Shown: piece by piece, positions 48,323 to 58,750 of the stretch
Position numbering within the stretch: position 1 is the first letter of the stretch
Layout of the letters: each line of letters begins with the position of its first letter
Origin: Pohlia nutans
Lineage: Eukaryota; Streptophyta; Bryopsida; Bryales; Mniaceae
Direction: 5' to 3'
Assembly: GCA_022496805.1 (NCBI GenBank)
Contig: CM040086.1
Span: forward strand, 2,234,501-2,298,500
Length of the DNA: 64,000 bases
Notes under the pieces: generated by a model
Seen by the model: the letters and a program-made list of their open reading frames with translations, nothing else
Told to the model about the DNA's origin: nothing
Database searches by the model: none
Translations under genes and position numbers: made by a program

Positions 48323-48870
48323 TTGAACCCTTTGACGCGCCAGTATCCATATTCTTGAATGATTTCGGATGCGTCCCTTCACCACATATGGTGATGTTTT
48401 TCATCCATCCAAAATTCTCTTAATTCTTGTGCTAGTTGACTACCATTTGTACGGTATGAATCTTCAAAATAAGATATCGTGAATTTTTTTAAATAACAAA
48501 AATGGTTCATGTCTAATTTTATTCTTAGTTCAAAAAGCGAGATCTTAAAAATTACTTTCCAAAATAAGTAGAATCAAATAATGGACATTGTATCATCTCA
48601 TAGTGCACATTATTTCAAATTCATTACAATTTTTTCTAATTAAAAATTGCTAATTTGCATTTAGTTGAATTTTAGTTGAATTTTAACTGAATTTCAAAAA
48701 AATACCTTGAAAATTTACTTAAAAATTATTAATAAAAATTATGATAAATCTAACCGTATAGATGTGATCTACACATTGAGATTTTAATATATCAACCAAC
48801 TTTGTGATTCATCAAACATTTTATAACACATCTTTGAAATTGGTGGCGGATCTGGACATTAAAGGGCTAA
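48323..48870. mobile_element. TTAA element, group A copy 3 (reverse orientation)
   Basis: 548 bp; left TTGAACCCTTTGACGCGCC, right GGACATTAAAGGGCTAA, i.e. both TTAA flanks mutated by one base. Interior matches the reverse complement of 32241-32703 (AAGTAGAATCAAATAATGGA, GATTCATCAAACATTTTATA). An older copy. Confidence 0.7.
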
Positions 48871-49409
48871 AGAATAAGTCTATTGTTTGAGAATTTTTTT
48901 ATTTTTATTTTTGGTACAAATGGAAGAAAAGTTATTCAAAAGATTCTTATGCTATTGCCTGACAGAATATGACAAAATTGGGAGGTAAGTATTACATGGG
49001 CTTAAAAACCTTAAGTTTGAGATTTTAATTTGATTTTTATAAATTTTAGTTTACTGAAAAAGGAACATTCATTTTGCAAGAACTAAAACTGACCTACAAT
49101 TGAATAGGAGCTTTGAAAGAATAAATTATTGATTCCTCATGTACTATATTGGTAAATTATATAGTACCAAAATCTTTAAAACATGAATTTTTATATTGAT
49201 ATTTGTGTAAATTTTTATAAACTGCAAACTATAAAAAAACATAAAATAGTCATTAAAAGGTCATTAAAAAATTTATCACAAAAAATAAAAATCACTGTCC
49301 TAACTCCTAACGTCCTCTGTCCGAATAAAATGTCCATCTGCTTAAAATTAAAAAATTAAACAAACGTCCTCTGTCCTGTGAAACAGGACTACATGAGTCC
49401 AATACATAA
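48871..49409. other. AT-rich intergenic DNA
   Basis: No gene. Short direct repeat AACGTCCTCTGTCC at 49310 and 49366. Confidence 0.4.
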
Positions 49410-49915
49410 GTAAACCCGCAAACGTATCAGGGTGTCCCAAGAATTGACAATTTGATCGTAAAGTACTATACTAGACATGGCAATAACCACACAGTTCCAA
49501 TGACCTTGCAATTTCAATCATAGTAGATATGTCAATGACTGCACAATTTCAATGTACAATTTCAATAAAAATGTAAAGTGTTGCCCAAGAATATTTTGAA
49601 TTTAATATACGAATGAAAGTTCTAGATCTTGAATTTTGAATTCCATCCGTACGGTTCAATTCACCAATACTACCATCAATACTTAATATAAAACTTGATA
49701 TTTACTTAATATTTTGAATTTAATATATAAATGAAAGTTCTAGATCTTGAATTTTGAATTCCATCCGTACGGTTCAATTCACCAATACTACCACCAATAC
49801 TTAATATAAAACTTGAAAGTTAAAATTTTAAAAATCCTTCTAAATTTGATTACAAACAAAATTTTAATATTTTTTTGAGTAAAATTTGTTTGAATGGATT
49901 TGAATTGAGATACTC

Positions 49916-51310
49916 TTAACCCCTAAGTGACCGCTTGACCATTTTCTGGTCATAGCCCAAAAAGCAGTGACTACCCATGGTCAAAAAACGACAATATTTG
50001 AATTGATTATTTGTCGAAGTTGGAGGTAGAGATCATGTTCTATTGTTTTTTGATAAATTTCATTTGCAATATTGAGGTTCACTAAGGATTCAAAAACAAA
50101 CACCTCAACATTGTCCTTGTGTTATGAAACTTTCTATTTCGGAAAAGTAATGATGTTCTCTCATTTAAATATTTTCTTTTTTAATTTTAGAATAGAATGT
50201 TTAGTTTTAACCAATCATACCAAATTTCAAATTCTAAAATAAAAATTGTAATTTAGGTGAAAATTAAATGATAAATGCTTCTAAATTCATTAACCCTTAA
50301 CTTCCTGGGCAACCCAAAATAGGTCTCGCTATTTTTAGAACTGAAAATATCTTAAGGAAGAAGTGCTTGAATGATTCAAAATTTGGGCCAATTTTGTGTA
50401 GAAACGAGTTAGCTATCCAATGGTGTAGTCTGATTTGGAGAAATGCACATTGTGAATTTTACAAAAATCCACAAGTGCTAGGTGGTCACAAAACCGAGGA
50501 AGAAAAGTCAGCTAAAGAAAGTGATAGGCGAATGACGAGCTGCCACGTGTTCCATTTGGGAGGGCGGCTTGTGGGTGGGTGTAACTACTGAAATGCAAAT
50601 CTTGCACTTGGATTTCACCTTTTTTCCAAAATTCTTTTTCCCACTATATGTGTTCTTTTGTGTACTTTCAACCTACCGTGTCCGATTTTGCAATGGAAGA
50701 TCAAATTTGCAAGAAGTTGTAAGATTTCTCTTAAAGTCACAAGTGAACTAGTAAAAAGTGGATGTCATGTCAAGGCCTCTTTCTCACTCAATTTTTATCT
50801 TAAAAATACAAAACTTATTGTCATGCGTAGGGAACTTGATTATCTTTAGAATGACAAGAAGCCACCAACTTTCTAAAATAGTATGTGCCCAAGAGAGTCA
50901 GTCAAAGCTCATTTTCAGCAGTGAGAAAACAGTGAATTTCTTGGGGTACCCTTCACTTTTATGTCCCATCCAAGCAACCTATAACTCGGATTGACACCAA
51001 AATTTGTAAAGATGAATGTGACTTGCATATCTACAAGATCTTATGGTTGATTTTGTAAAAAAATGAACTACATAAGTTTGATCAACATGTATCCCTAACC
51101 GAAAAAATCAGGGTCCAAAACGTGTTGAAAATGGTTCAGGAAATTAAGGGTTAAATGAGTGTCTACAACGAATTTTTGAAAGTTTGACAATTCAAATAAT
51201 TACTAAACATCATGCTTCTCATTTTTTCTTTTGGACCAAACTTCATCAAAGTTGTAGAAGTAACATTTTATAATACATCTAGGTTTTGCCCTTACCCCCT
51301 CTGCCATTAA
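49916..51310. mobile_element. TTAA element, group C copy 1, nested in B and containing D
   Basis: Left end TTAACCCCTAAGTGACCGC at 49916. Body matches 60180-60480 and, at the right, 46290-46380. The right TTAA is at 51307-51310; the last bases before it (CCCCCTCTGCCA) replace the expected terminus, so the right end has lost about 12 bp. The flanks give a TTAA duplication of the B target. Confidence 0.7.
50290..51154. mobile_element. TTAA element, group D, nested in C
   Basis: 865 bp; TTAACCCTTAACTTCCTGGG left, TTCAGGAAATTAAGGGTTAA right, intact TTAA on both sides. The C sequence AAATTCATTAA before it and TTTTTGAAAGTTTGAC after it are joined at 60320-60375 in the uninterrupted C relative. Several 60-78 codon plus frames overlap at 50367-50994; none has transposase-like motifs. 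Confidence 0.85.
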
Positions 51311-51610
51311 TGTGGTGATTCTTTGAAATTATTGTGTTCCTTGAATCTATGACCTCATTTTTGCAAGGCCACTTTTGAAATACAGCCAATGCAACTTTAG
51401 CTTGGTCAACAACTTGACATACTTTTACATTTGTAATTTTAGAAAAATGTGTACTCTAGTATCACCAAATTCTACTATTGGATAGAACAACAACTTGGTG
51501 AAGTATCTCCAAAAATTGGATGACTTTCATCCAAGCATCGATGAGAATGTAGGATGAGTTTGAATTTGTTAGTCGTTCAAAAACTAAACACTATGATGTT
51601 TAGGGGTTAA

Positions 51611-51884
51611 ATATTATAAAACATGACAATGATACATAACGTTCTTTTTAGCCCTTGCCATGGTTCACCCTTTTGCTCGCACTGCATGAAAGATAAAAAA
51701 TTCAAAACATATGACTCTTGTCTTCTTGAGGCGGAGTTGTTGTGGACTTCCAATCCTCCATCATCATTCTTTAAATAAAGATCGACGTGGTATGTTCAAT
51801 ATTCTAGAATCCGCTACAATGATTCTTGTTCCAAGATACAGCTCACAAGGGTAAGAGAACCTTATGTAAGGTTGGATAACCTAT
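51611..51884. other. Intergenic DNA
   Basis: Nothing recognised. Confidence 0.4.
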
Positions 51885-52070
51885 TACCACCACGACACCT
51901 AAATCCACCAACTTCTACACCCCTCTTTCATTTCAGGGTGGAAATGTAAGCTTTCATTACATGACTTATGCATGAATTGCTCAAAAGTTAAGTCATGTAC
52001 CGACAACTTACATTTCCTCCCTAAAATGAAGGAATGGTGTAGAAGTTGGTGGTTTTAGGACCGTGGTGGA
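51885..52070. mobile_element. Palindromic MITE
   Basis: CCTAAATCCACCAACTTCTA near 51898 pairs with TAGAAGTTGGTGGTTTTAGG near 52039, and CATTTCAGGGTGGAAATGTA / TTACATTTCCTCCCTAAAATG pair further in, giving a foldback of about 186 bp. No clear target duplication. Confidence 0.65.
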
Positions 52071-52596
52071 TTTAGGTACCTCTACCTTAGGGATGCAATC
52101 AATTGACGACTCTAAGGACTTGGTAATCTGCATTGAAACTGTTGACTTGACAGTCAAGACAGCTGCTTGGATTTTGGATTCTGGGTGTTGCAACTGCCTA
52201 ACATTTCATGCATAACATTCTTTAGTGAAAGTTATCATTTTTGCTACGGAATAAGAGCGTCCGGTTGTTTCAAAAAAATTAAAATTAAAATAAATAAATA
52301 AATAAATATTCAAATGAAAGTGAGTTTCTATGTAAAATGGAATTTGTATTCTACAACATCTAACTCTCATTGGAGAACCTCATAGCTCGACCTAAACTAT
52401 AGTCAAGAGGCCCAAAGTTCAAAGTCCAAGCCTTTCAGTCAAAATAGTGTGAAGCCCCATTTTGAAAGCCCAAAGGCCAAGCCTTCGACCGGCCATAGTA
52501 TGAAGCTCCAAAGGCCAAATCCAAAGTCAAAGCCTTTGATGACTAAGTCTATGATAAAACAAAACATCCCATTAGTTTATCAAAAGAATTAACCCT
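52071..52596. other. Intergenic DNA with a Tourist-like fragment
   Basis: 52370-52560 repeats CAAAGGCCAAGCC-type motifs and ATAGTGTGAAGCCCC, the same CACACTATAG motif found in the ends of the Harbinger-like element at 19526-20231. Boundaries not found. No gene. Confidence 0.35.
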
Positions 52597-53142
52597 TTAA
52601 CCCTTTAGCGCGCCGGCGTCCAGATTCTGGACGCCGGATGAATTTCAGCAGCTCGGTTTTTGTAGGTACCGGATGTTTTTCATCCATTTTTTTTTTTTCA
52701 TTCTTGTGCTAGTTGAATACCATTTGTACGGTATGGATCTTCCAAATAAGATAATGTGAATTTTTGAATATTTACAAAAGTGATTAATGTCAAGTTTCAA
52801 TCTTAGTTCAAAAAGAAAGACCTTAAATATGATTTTCCATAGTAAGTAGAATCAAATAATGGAAACCATACCATCTCGTAGTGCATGTCATTCTAATTTC
52901 ATTACAATTTTATTTTTTTAAATTGTGTTAATTTTGGATTTTTAATTGAATTTCAAGAGAAAAACTTGCAAAATTACTTTAAAAATATCAATAATAAATA
53001 TGATGAATCCAACCGTACGGATGTTATCTACACATTGACATTTACAACTTTGTTTTGTACATCAACTCCATTTCCGTTTTTCATCGACCATTTTGTAACA
53101 AATCTTTGAAAACAGTGTTGAATCGGGACGTTAAAGGGTTAA
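52597..53142. mobile_element. TTAA element, group A copy 4 (reverse orientation)
   Basis: 546 bp; TTAACCCTTTAGCGCGCCGG left, GGGACGTTAAAGGGTTAA right, TTAA both sides. Just inside the left end lies a perfect small hairpin CCGGCGTCCAGA-T-TCTGGACGCCGG (52612-52636), not conserved in copy 3. A second TTAACCCTTTAA motif directly precedes it at 52589. Confidence 0.8.
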
Positions 53143-53967
53143 CGTACCAGTTCATTGTTGTTTTCAAAGATTTGTTATAAAATCATTGATGAAAACCAAA
53201 AACGGAGTTGATGTACAAAGAAAAGTTGTAAATGTCAATGTGAAGATCACATATGTACAGTTGGATTTATCATATTTAAAAAATATATTTTCTAATTACT
53301 TTGCAAGTTTTTTTCTTGAAATTCAATTAAAAATCATGAATTGATGGATTTTAAAAAAAATGGTAATGAAATTGGAATAACATGCACTACGAGATGGTAC
53401 GGTTTCCATTATTTGATTCTACTTATTTTGGAAAATCATCTTCAAGGTCTCACTTTTTGAACTAAAAATGAAACTTGCTCGGGGGGTTCACTGGCGAAAA
53501 TTTTAGAAACAACGTGCGATAAAAAATATATTCATTGTAGATAAATTTTGTAAAAAATGTACATGTAAAATAGGGGATTTTAAAAAAGTGAAACATGTTT
53601 ACATGTAAAATACCATCACATATAATATTCTCAGGCTTTTTACATGTAAAATACCATCACCTAATAATATTTTTTGCTAAATTTTTTGCTAAAATAACCC
53701 CCCAAATAAATAGGTCATTATCGCACGTGTATACAAATTATACAAGGGAGTGACCCCCCCGAGGAAACTTGACATTAACCACTTCTGTTGTTTTTCCAAA
53801 AATCATAATAACCTATTTTGAAGATCCAAACCATACAAAGGATAAGGGACTTGCACAAGAACCATGAGCATTTTTGGTGGATGAAAATTGTCCAATTTGA
53901 ATGGAATTCTAACAATTTGAATCTGTTCAGCGTCCACTATGTGAACGTAGGTGCCAAAAAGGGTTAA
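53139..53967. mobile_element. TTAA element, group A copy 5, adjoining copy 4 and element F
   Basis: Forward orientation. Its left TTAA (53139-53142) is the right TTAA of copy 4, and its right TTAA (53964-53967) is the left TTAA of F. The first seven terminal bases (CCCTTTA) are missing at the left; the right end GGTGCCAAAAAGGGTTAA is kept. Interrupted at 53478-53763 by an 8-bp-TSD element. Confidence 0.75.
53478..53763. mobile_element. 8-bp-TSD DNA element, short copy 3, nested in group A
   Basis: 286 bp; ends CTCGGGGGGTTCACT and AGTGACCCCCCCGAG, flanked by perfect GAAACTTG duplications (53470-53477, 53764-53771). The uninterrupted group A copies read GAATGAAACTTGACAT at 3111-3126, an exact empty site. 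Interior motifs ACAACGTGCG and ACCCCCCAAA are shared with the 0.83-kb copies. Confidence 0.9.
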
Positions 53968-56155
53968 CCCTTTAGTGCCCAGGGTACTATAGCTGGGAGC
54001 ACTAGATTTCAGTGAATTTTTTCACTGTGATTGAGACTACCTGAAATAGAATGGATTAAATTAGAAGTAGCCATACAATTCTATTCTCAACTGGAGAACA
54101 CACAATTTATTAAAATTTGAGAATCATCCAATGGTGGGATTGGAAGATCATAGTATGTACTTGAGCTGTATAATGCATGCTCAACAATGAGATTTTGGGG
54201 GGTGTGTGACTTCAAAGTTAAATAGAATTTGGGTTAAATTTTCAAAAATGAAAATAAAGAAGTTCAGCTACACTTACAAACAAAATTGAGTATTGATTTG
54301 AAACTTTTCTATTCAAACAACCATATCATGAGCATCAATGGGCAAAGTCCAAAAGTGAATTTGCAAAAGTTGTGGTCTGCAACATATAACACATTACTAC
54401 CGAAGTTTGAAGAGAAACTCAATTGTGATTTGAAAGAAAATGAATTTCAAAGTTAGCCATGTCTAAAACTCGGTTTTGTGCGCTACAAGTTGGAAGTACT
54501 TTAAATTTTGTGAATTTTTTCTTATAGCTTCAATAAAACTTTTTGTGCCTTGGCATGTTGGTATACATCGTTTTAGATTGTTGTACGCAAAAATTGAAGG
54601 AAGTTGACATTCATAGAATTTAAAATATCGACAATTTGACAAACATGCAAATGATGTTGGTTTTCACGATATTTGAATTTTTTTTTGGATTTGAGAGTTT
54701 GGGACTGCATTGGCCATTGTATAGAGAGCATAGGTTGCAATATGACCATTGTTACATCTTAATGCCTTTACATTTGAAATAGTTGTTGAATAGGCCAATG
54801 CGTTTAATTTATATATTGGAGCTATACGATATAGTTTTTTGGTTTAGGATTTTTGTACAAAAACTAGAGTTTATGACGCACATAATCAATCCTACAAAAC
54901 AGAATTAAAAAACATATTATTTTCCACATCATCAAAAAATTCAAAACTACCAGAAATTACACTAACTTTTATAAAATTGACAATATTTTGATGATACTGA
55001 ACACAAAAAAAACAAGTTTTTCAATTGGTTAATTGAGTATGTGCATCATGAACCCTAGACTTTGTACAAAAAAGTCAAACCAAAAAACTGCATCATACAA
55101 CTCTAATATATAAATTGAACACTTTGGCTATTCAACAACTATTTCAAATGTAAAGGCATTAAGATGTAACAATGGTCATATTGCAACCTATGCTCTCTAT
55201 ACAATGGCCAATGCAGTCCCAAACTCTCAAATCCAAAAAAAAATTCAAATATCGTGAAAACCAACATCATTTGCATGTTTGTCAAATTGTCGATATTTTA
55301 AATTCTATGAATGTCAACTTCCTTCAATTTTTGCGTACAACAATCTAAAACAATGTATACCAACATGCCAAGGCACAAAAAGTTTTATTGAAGCTATAAG
55401 AAAAAATTCACAAAATTTAAAGTACTTCCAACTTGTAGCGCACAAAACCGAGTTTTAGACATGGCTAACTTTGAAATTCATTTTCTTTCAAATCACAATT
55501 GAGTTTCTCTTCAAACTTCGGTAGTAATGTGTTATATGTCGCACACCACAACTTTTGCAAATTTACTTTTGGACTTTGCCCATTGATGCTCATGATATGG
55601 TTGTTTGAATGTAAAAGTTTCAAATCAATACTCAGTTTTGCTCGTCACTGTATGCCCTATGTAAACACCTCTCCTTTGCAATCTTTCATATCAAGAATAA
55701 GCTCACACATAATTATTGTGAATTTTATAAGTGAAAGTGACTTATCCATATGCGGTTTAGGACAAAATTTTATACGTTGAAAATTGACAGGAGTGGGTAC
55801 ATTAGTCAAGATCGGATTACATGCACCAATGGAAAATGAAGAAGAGAACACAATCCAGAAAAATAAAACATGATAACAAACTTCCGAACACAAGAAATAC
55901 TGCATAATACAAGTGTTGTATTTGTAAATATTTACAATATTTTCAAGTATTTCAAGTATTTTTGCGTTTTGATGATAGGTATTTTGATAGTTGTACAATT
56001 CCAAATTGAAAATTTCTTTTTTTGGAAGGTGTGAAATGTGTATGGGCAAATCTGAACTTCAAAACTAAAGTTCCAATTCTTCACGGATTCTTTGCTATTT
56101 GCATTTCGGACGTTGCAGTGACCATAATGTGGTCAGTTGGGCACTAAAGGGTTAA
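53964..56155. mobile_element. TTAA element, group F copy 1, 2.2 kb with a giant internal palindrome
   Basis: Ends TTAACCCTTTAGTGCCCA and TGGGCACTAAAGGGTTAA are perfect 18-bp inverted repeats including TTAA. The centre (54281-55641) is a palindrome (separate entry). Outer flanks recur at 31425-32240 and 20765-21420, where the palindrome is absent. Frames at 55499-55780 and 55657-56049 have no transposase signature. Confidence 0.85.
54281..55641. repeat. Long palindrome, arms about 610 bp, inside element F
   Basis: Left arm 54281-54890, right arm 55031-55641, spacer about 140 bp. By eye the outer 500 bp of the arms differ at only a handful of positions (for example TACATCGTTTTAGA against TACATTGTTTTAGA in complement), with more divergence near the centre. 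A transcript through it would fold into a long double-stranded RNA. Confidence 0.9.
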
Positions 56156-56695
56156 ACAACTTCTCAACTATCGTTTGGGTTTCCATTCTTGTCCGTCACC
56201 TTGGAAAAATGAGATGGGTGATTGAAAAGATTCAACTGAGTGACATCCCAATTCTTAAAAGCCCGCAAATCAGTGCAAAATAATGATAAGAGCTTGAGAG
56301 CCATCCTGCAAACTCCAGTTCTAAATAGGCGGTAGTATTCACCCATCGAATAATTAGTAAAGAGCTCACAAAAGAGCACAAGCATGATAGTTGCAACTTT
56401 GCAAGGCCGTTGAGGAATGATTGCAATTTGGTGGACAAAAGCGTTGCAAAAGCACCACTCATAGCCAATGGGAGCATAACCACAAACGGCACACCGACAA
56501 AAAAGAAAGCACACAAGTTCATGGTGCAGCAATCTTCCTATGCTTTTACTCTCCTCGTCTGCCGAACAGTACTAAAAATTCATTCAATTCTCTAAGCACA
56601 AATGCCTTCACTTACCATCGCTTCTGAATGAACTCCTTCTGTAAAAGCAATCCACAATCCTCTGAACTTACACAAAGTTCTATGAGACTTTACAA
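56156..56695. other. Intergenic DNA
   Basis: Overlapping frames on both strands (56164-56532 minus in two frames, 56410-56627 plus) are mutually exclusive and lack domains. No gene called. Confidence 0.35.
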
Positions 56696-57431
56696 TATTA
56701 ATTAAAGATACACTCAAATTCCAACCTGCAAAAGAGTTCCAGTAGTAGACCGTTGACATTAAAAGATTAAACCTAGAAAAGTGAAAAGATTACACTGGCT
56801 ATATCCTACAAGCACCATGCATGCAACAGAAATGAGACTGTTTTGAAGTTCAGATTGATATGTGATTCTCATCTTTATACGATGGTCCAAAGAGCACTCC
56901 GACACCTAATTAAAGATACATGCAAATTCCAACCTGCCTCAAATGGCATCGGATCACATTAGAAAGGCTAAACCAAGGAGACGCTCCACTTCCTACATGG
57001 TAGAAGCACCATGCATGCAACAGAATGGCAATAAACGAGACTGTTTTGAAGTTCAGATCGATATGTGATTCTCATCTTTGTACAATGGTCCAAGAAGAAA
57101 CCTAATTAAAGAAACATGCAAATTCCAACCTGCCTCAAATGGCATCGGATCACATTAGAAAGGCTAAAACCTAGGAGACTCCGCTTACTACATGCATGCA
57201 GCAGAATGGCAAAAACGAGTCTGTTTTTGAAGGTCAGATTGATCATAACTATACAATGGTCCAAGAACAACTCAGTAGTCGCCTCAAATGGTTCCAGTAG
57301 AAGACCGATAACATTCGAAAGAAGACTAAATTTAGAAGACTACAATTGCTACACAAGGGAATGGCAACAACGAGTCTCATGTATTGAAGTTGAGATTGCT
57401 CATATTTATACAAGGGTCGGAGAACGACACT
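56696..57431. repeat. Four-unit tandem repeat next to the TPR gene 3' end
   Basis: Diverged units of about 150-210 bp begin at about 56696, 56906, 57102 and 57281. Shared landmarks are CTAATTAAAGATACATGCAA, ATTCCAACCTGCCTCAAATG, GCATGCAACAGAATGGCA, ACGAGACTGTTTTGAAGTTC and ACAATGGTCC. Units 2 and 3 are most alike. The last unit ends about 30 bp from the TPR stop codon, so the array may lie in that gene's 3'UTR. Confidence 0.8.
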
Positions 57432-57461
57432 CAGTTTGGAAAGCATGAGTATGATATTATC

Positions 57462-58082
57462 TTACACAACTCGGAAATTGCTGAGGCCAACGTTGGTGAG
57501 GCGGTACTGGTACTGCGGCTCCTCGTCCTCATCCTCGTCGCTGCTGATGTCGTCGCCCAAGCCGCTCCAGCGCGAGTAATCCACGCCAGTGTGGCCCTTG
57601 GGCTTGGCGATGGCCGCCCAGCCCGCGGGCTTGGGGGGCGGCGCGAGCGCGGGCAGCTTGCGTTGCGTGGGAGAGTCCGGGGGCGTTTCGTTGTCGGCTT
57701 CGGGAATGGGCGCCAAGGCCATCTGCGTCTTGAGGCGCGCCTGCAGGGTGCGGTACACGTCGGAATTGGGGTTGGCCTCCAGCAGGCGGTTGACGTCGAA
57801 CAAGGCGGAGTGGTAGTCTTTCATGGCCACCAGGGTCTGCGCGCGCAGCATGAGGGCGCCCGCGTGCTTCGCGTCGAGCTCCAGCACGGCGCTGCATTCC
57901 TCCGCGGCCTGCTTGTACTCCTGCAGCTTCAAGTGGCACGCCGCGCGGTTGCTGTGGAGCGCGATTTGGTGGTTCAGCTGCGTCGCGGCGTTCAGCGCCT
58001 CGGTGTAAAGCTCCAGCGCTTCCGCGTACTGTGCCGCTCGGTACTTCTGGTGCGCTTTCTCTGTCTTGGTGATCGAAGCCAT
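57462..58082 (-). CDS. Tetratricopeptide-repeat protein, intronless, 206 aa
   Basis: Probable soluble adaptor or co-chaperone-type protein. Three TPR motifs follow one another at about residues 5-38, 40-73 and 74-107 (YRAAQYAEALELYTEAL; ALHSNRAACHLKLQEYKQAA; ALMLRAQTLVAMKDYHSALF), with the helix-packing A, Y, L and P residues in place; TPR domains bind short C-terminal or extended peptides. The C-terminal half is different: a proline-rich linker (about 125-153), a GWAAIAKPKG segment, an acidic serine cluster SSDEDEDEE (180-188, casein-kinase-like) and a short tail NVGLSNFRVV. Start at 58082 is the first ATG of the frame and directly begins the TPR. GC-rich coding sequence, intact. The long plus-strand frame over it (57384-58496) is its shadow. 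Partner unknown. Confidence 0.88.
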   Translation of the reverse strand: MASITKTEKAHQKYRAAQYAEALELYTEALNAATQLNHQIALHSNRAACHLKLQEYKQAAEECSAVLELDAKHAGALMLRAQTLVAMKDYHSALFDVNRLLEANPNSDVYRTLQARLKTQMALAPIPEADNETPPDSPTQRKLPALAPPPKPAGWAAIAKPKGHTGVDYSRWSGLGDDISSDEDEDEEPQYQYRLTNVGLSNFRVV

Positions 58083-58750
58083 CGCATCCCTTCACTCAAA
58101 ACCACCCATGAAACCGCCACACCTAACCCTAAATTCCCTGTCGTAACCCTAAGAGATCAGAAATCGATTCTCCCACGCAGAAACCATGCACCATGGTTCG
58201 CGCCCGATCGACTGAAACGACCAATCCTTGAGGGATCGAAGCGGACTGACGGGGTGTGGGCGAGAGTGTTTGGGGGTCAGAGAAAAATCCACAAGGGAAG
58301 GGAATCTGGCGCGCCAGCTCACGCCCAGCAAGGTGGAAAGAAAAGCATCAGATGCGGATGGAGGGAGGGATACGTTGGCGATGGCGATGGAGTGAGGAAG
58401 GAAGGAGCAAAGCTAAAGAGAAAGCAAGCCAGGCGAGTGGATGCTGGGGATGACAGGCTCATTAGACTGGGCAGGCAAGACCGGGAATTTCTTTGAGTGG
58501 GGCTGCGCGGGTGGGGCTGCGTTTTGGGTTTGTGTGGCTCTCCGCCAGAGTTTGAAAGTTTGAAAGTTTGAACTGGAGTTTGAAACGGTGCTCCACCTCC
58601 ACTTTCTGCCCGCCTGTAACTATAAGATACTATCCTCAACTATTCACCATTCTTCAGTTGTACTGTAGTAATCTATCTACAAGAGAATGGTCGTTGGGAG
58701 CATGGCTAGCAGCAAGTACTTTGAGGGACCAACGTCACGATTTGATGTAA
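58083..58750 (-). promoter_or_regulatory. Upstream region of the TPR gene
   Basis: GC-rich to about 58620, as expected of a leader and proximal promoter. A telomere-like AACCCTAA motif occurs twice in the first 70 bp upstream of the ATG (complement of 58125-58152, CACCTAACCCTAAATTCC and CGTAACCCTAAGAG); in plants such telo-box motifs are found near transcription starts of housekeeping genes. No TATA box seen. Confidence 0.4.

Larger units (their letters stand above)
49410..51610. mobile_element. TTAA element, group B copy 2, containing nested C and D
   Basis: Left end GTAAACCCGCAAACGTATCA (degraded) continues like B copy 1 (GGGTGTCCCAAGAATTGACA versus GGGTGTACCCAAAATTGACA). Right end ATGATGTTTAGGGGTTAA at 51593-51610. 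B sequence stops at GAGATACTCTTAA (49907-49919) and resumes at TTAATGTGGTGATTC (51307), where B copy 1 reads GAGATACTCTTAAAATAGTG at 2791-2810. Contains a 118-bp tandem duplication (49593-49710 / 49711-49818). Confidence 0.75.

Noticed and set aside
49640..49660. GGTTCAATTC motif resembling a tRNA B box
   Set aside because: It lies in a duplicated transposon unit, with no A box or cloverleaf around it.
57384..58496. 370-aa plus-strand open frame
   Set aside because: Antisense shadow of the GC-rich TPR gene and its leader; the minus-strand frame has real TPR motifs.
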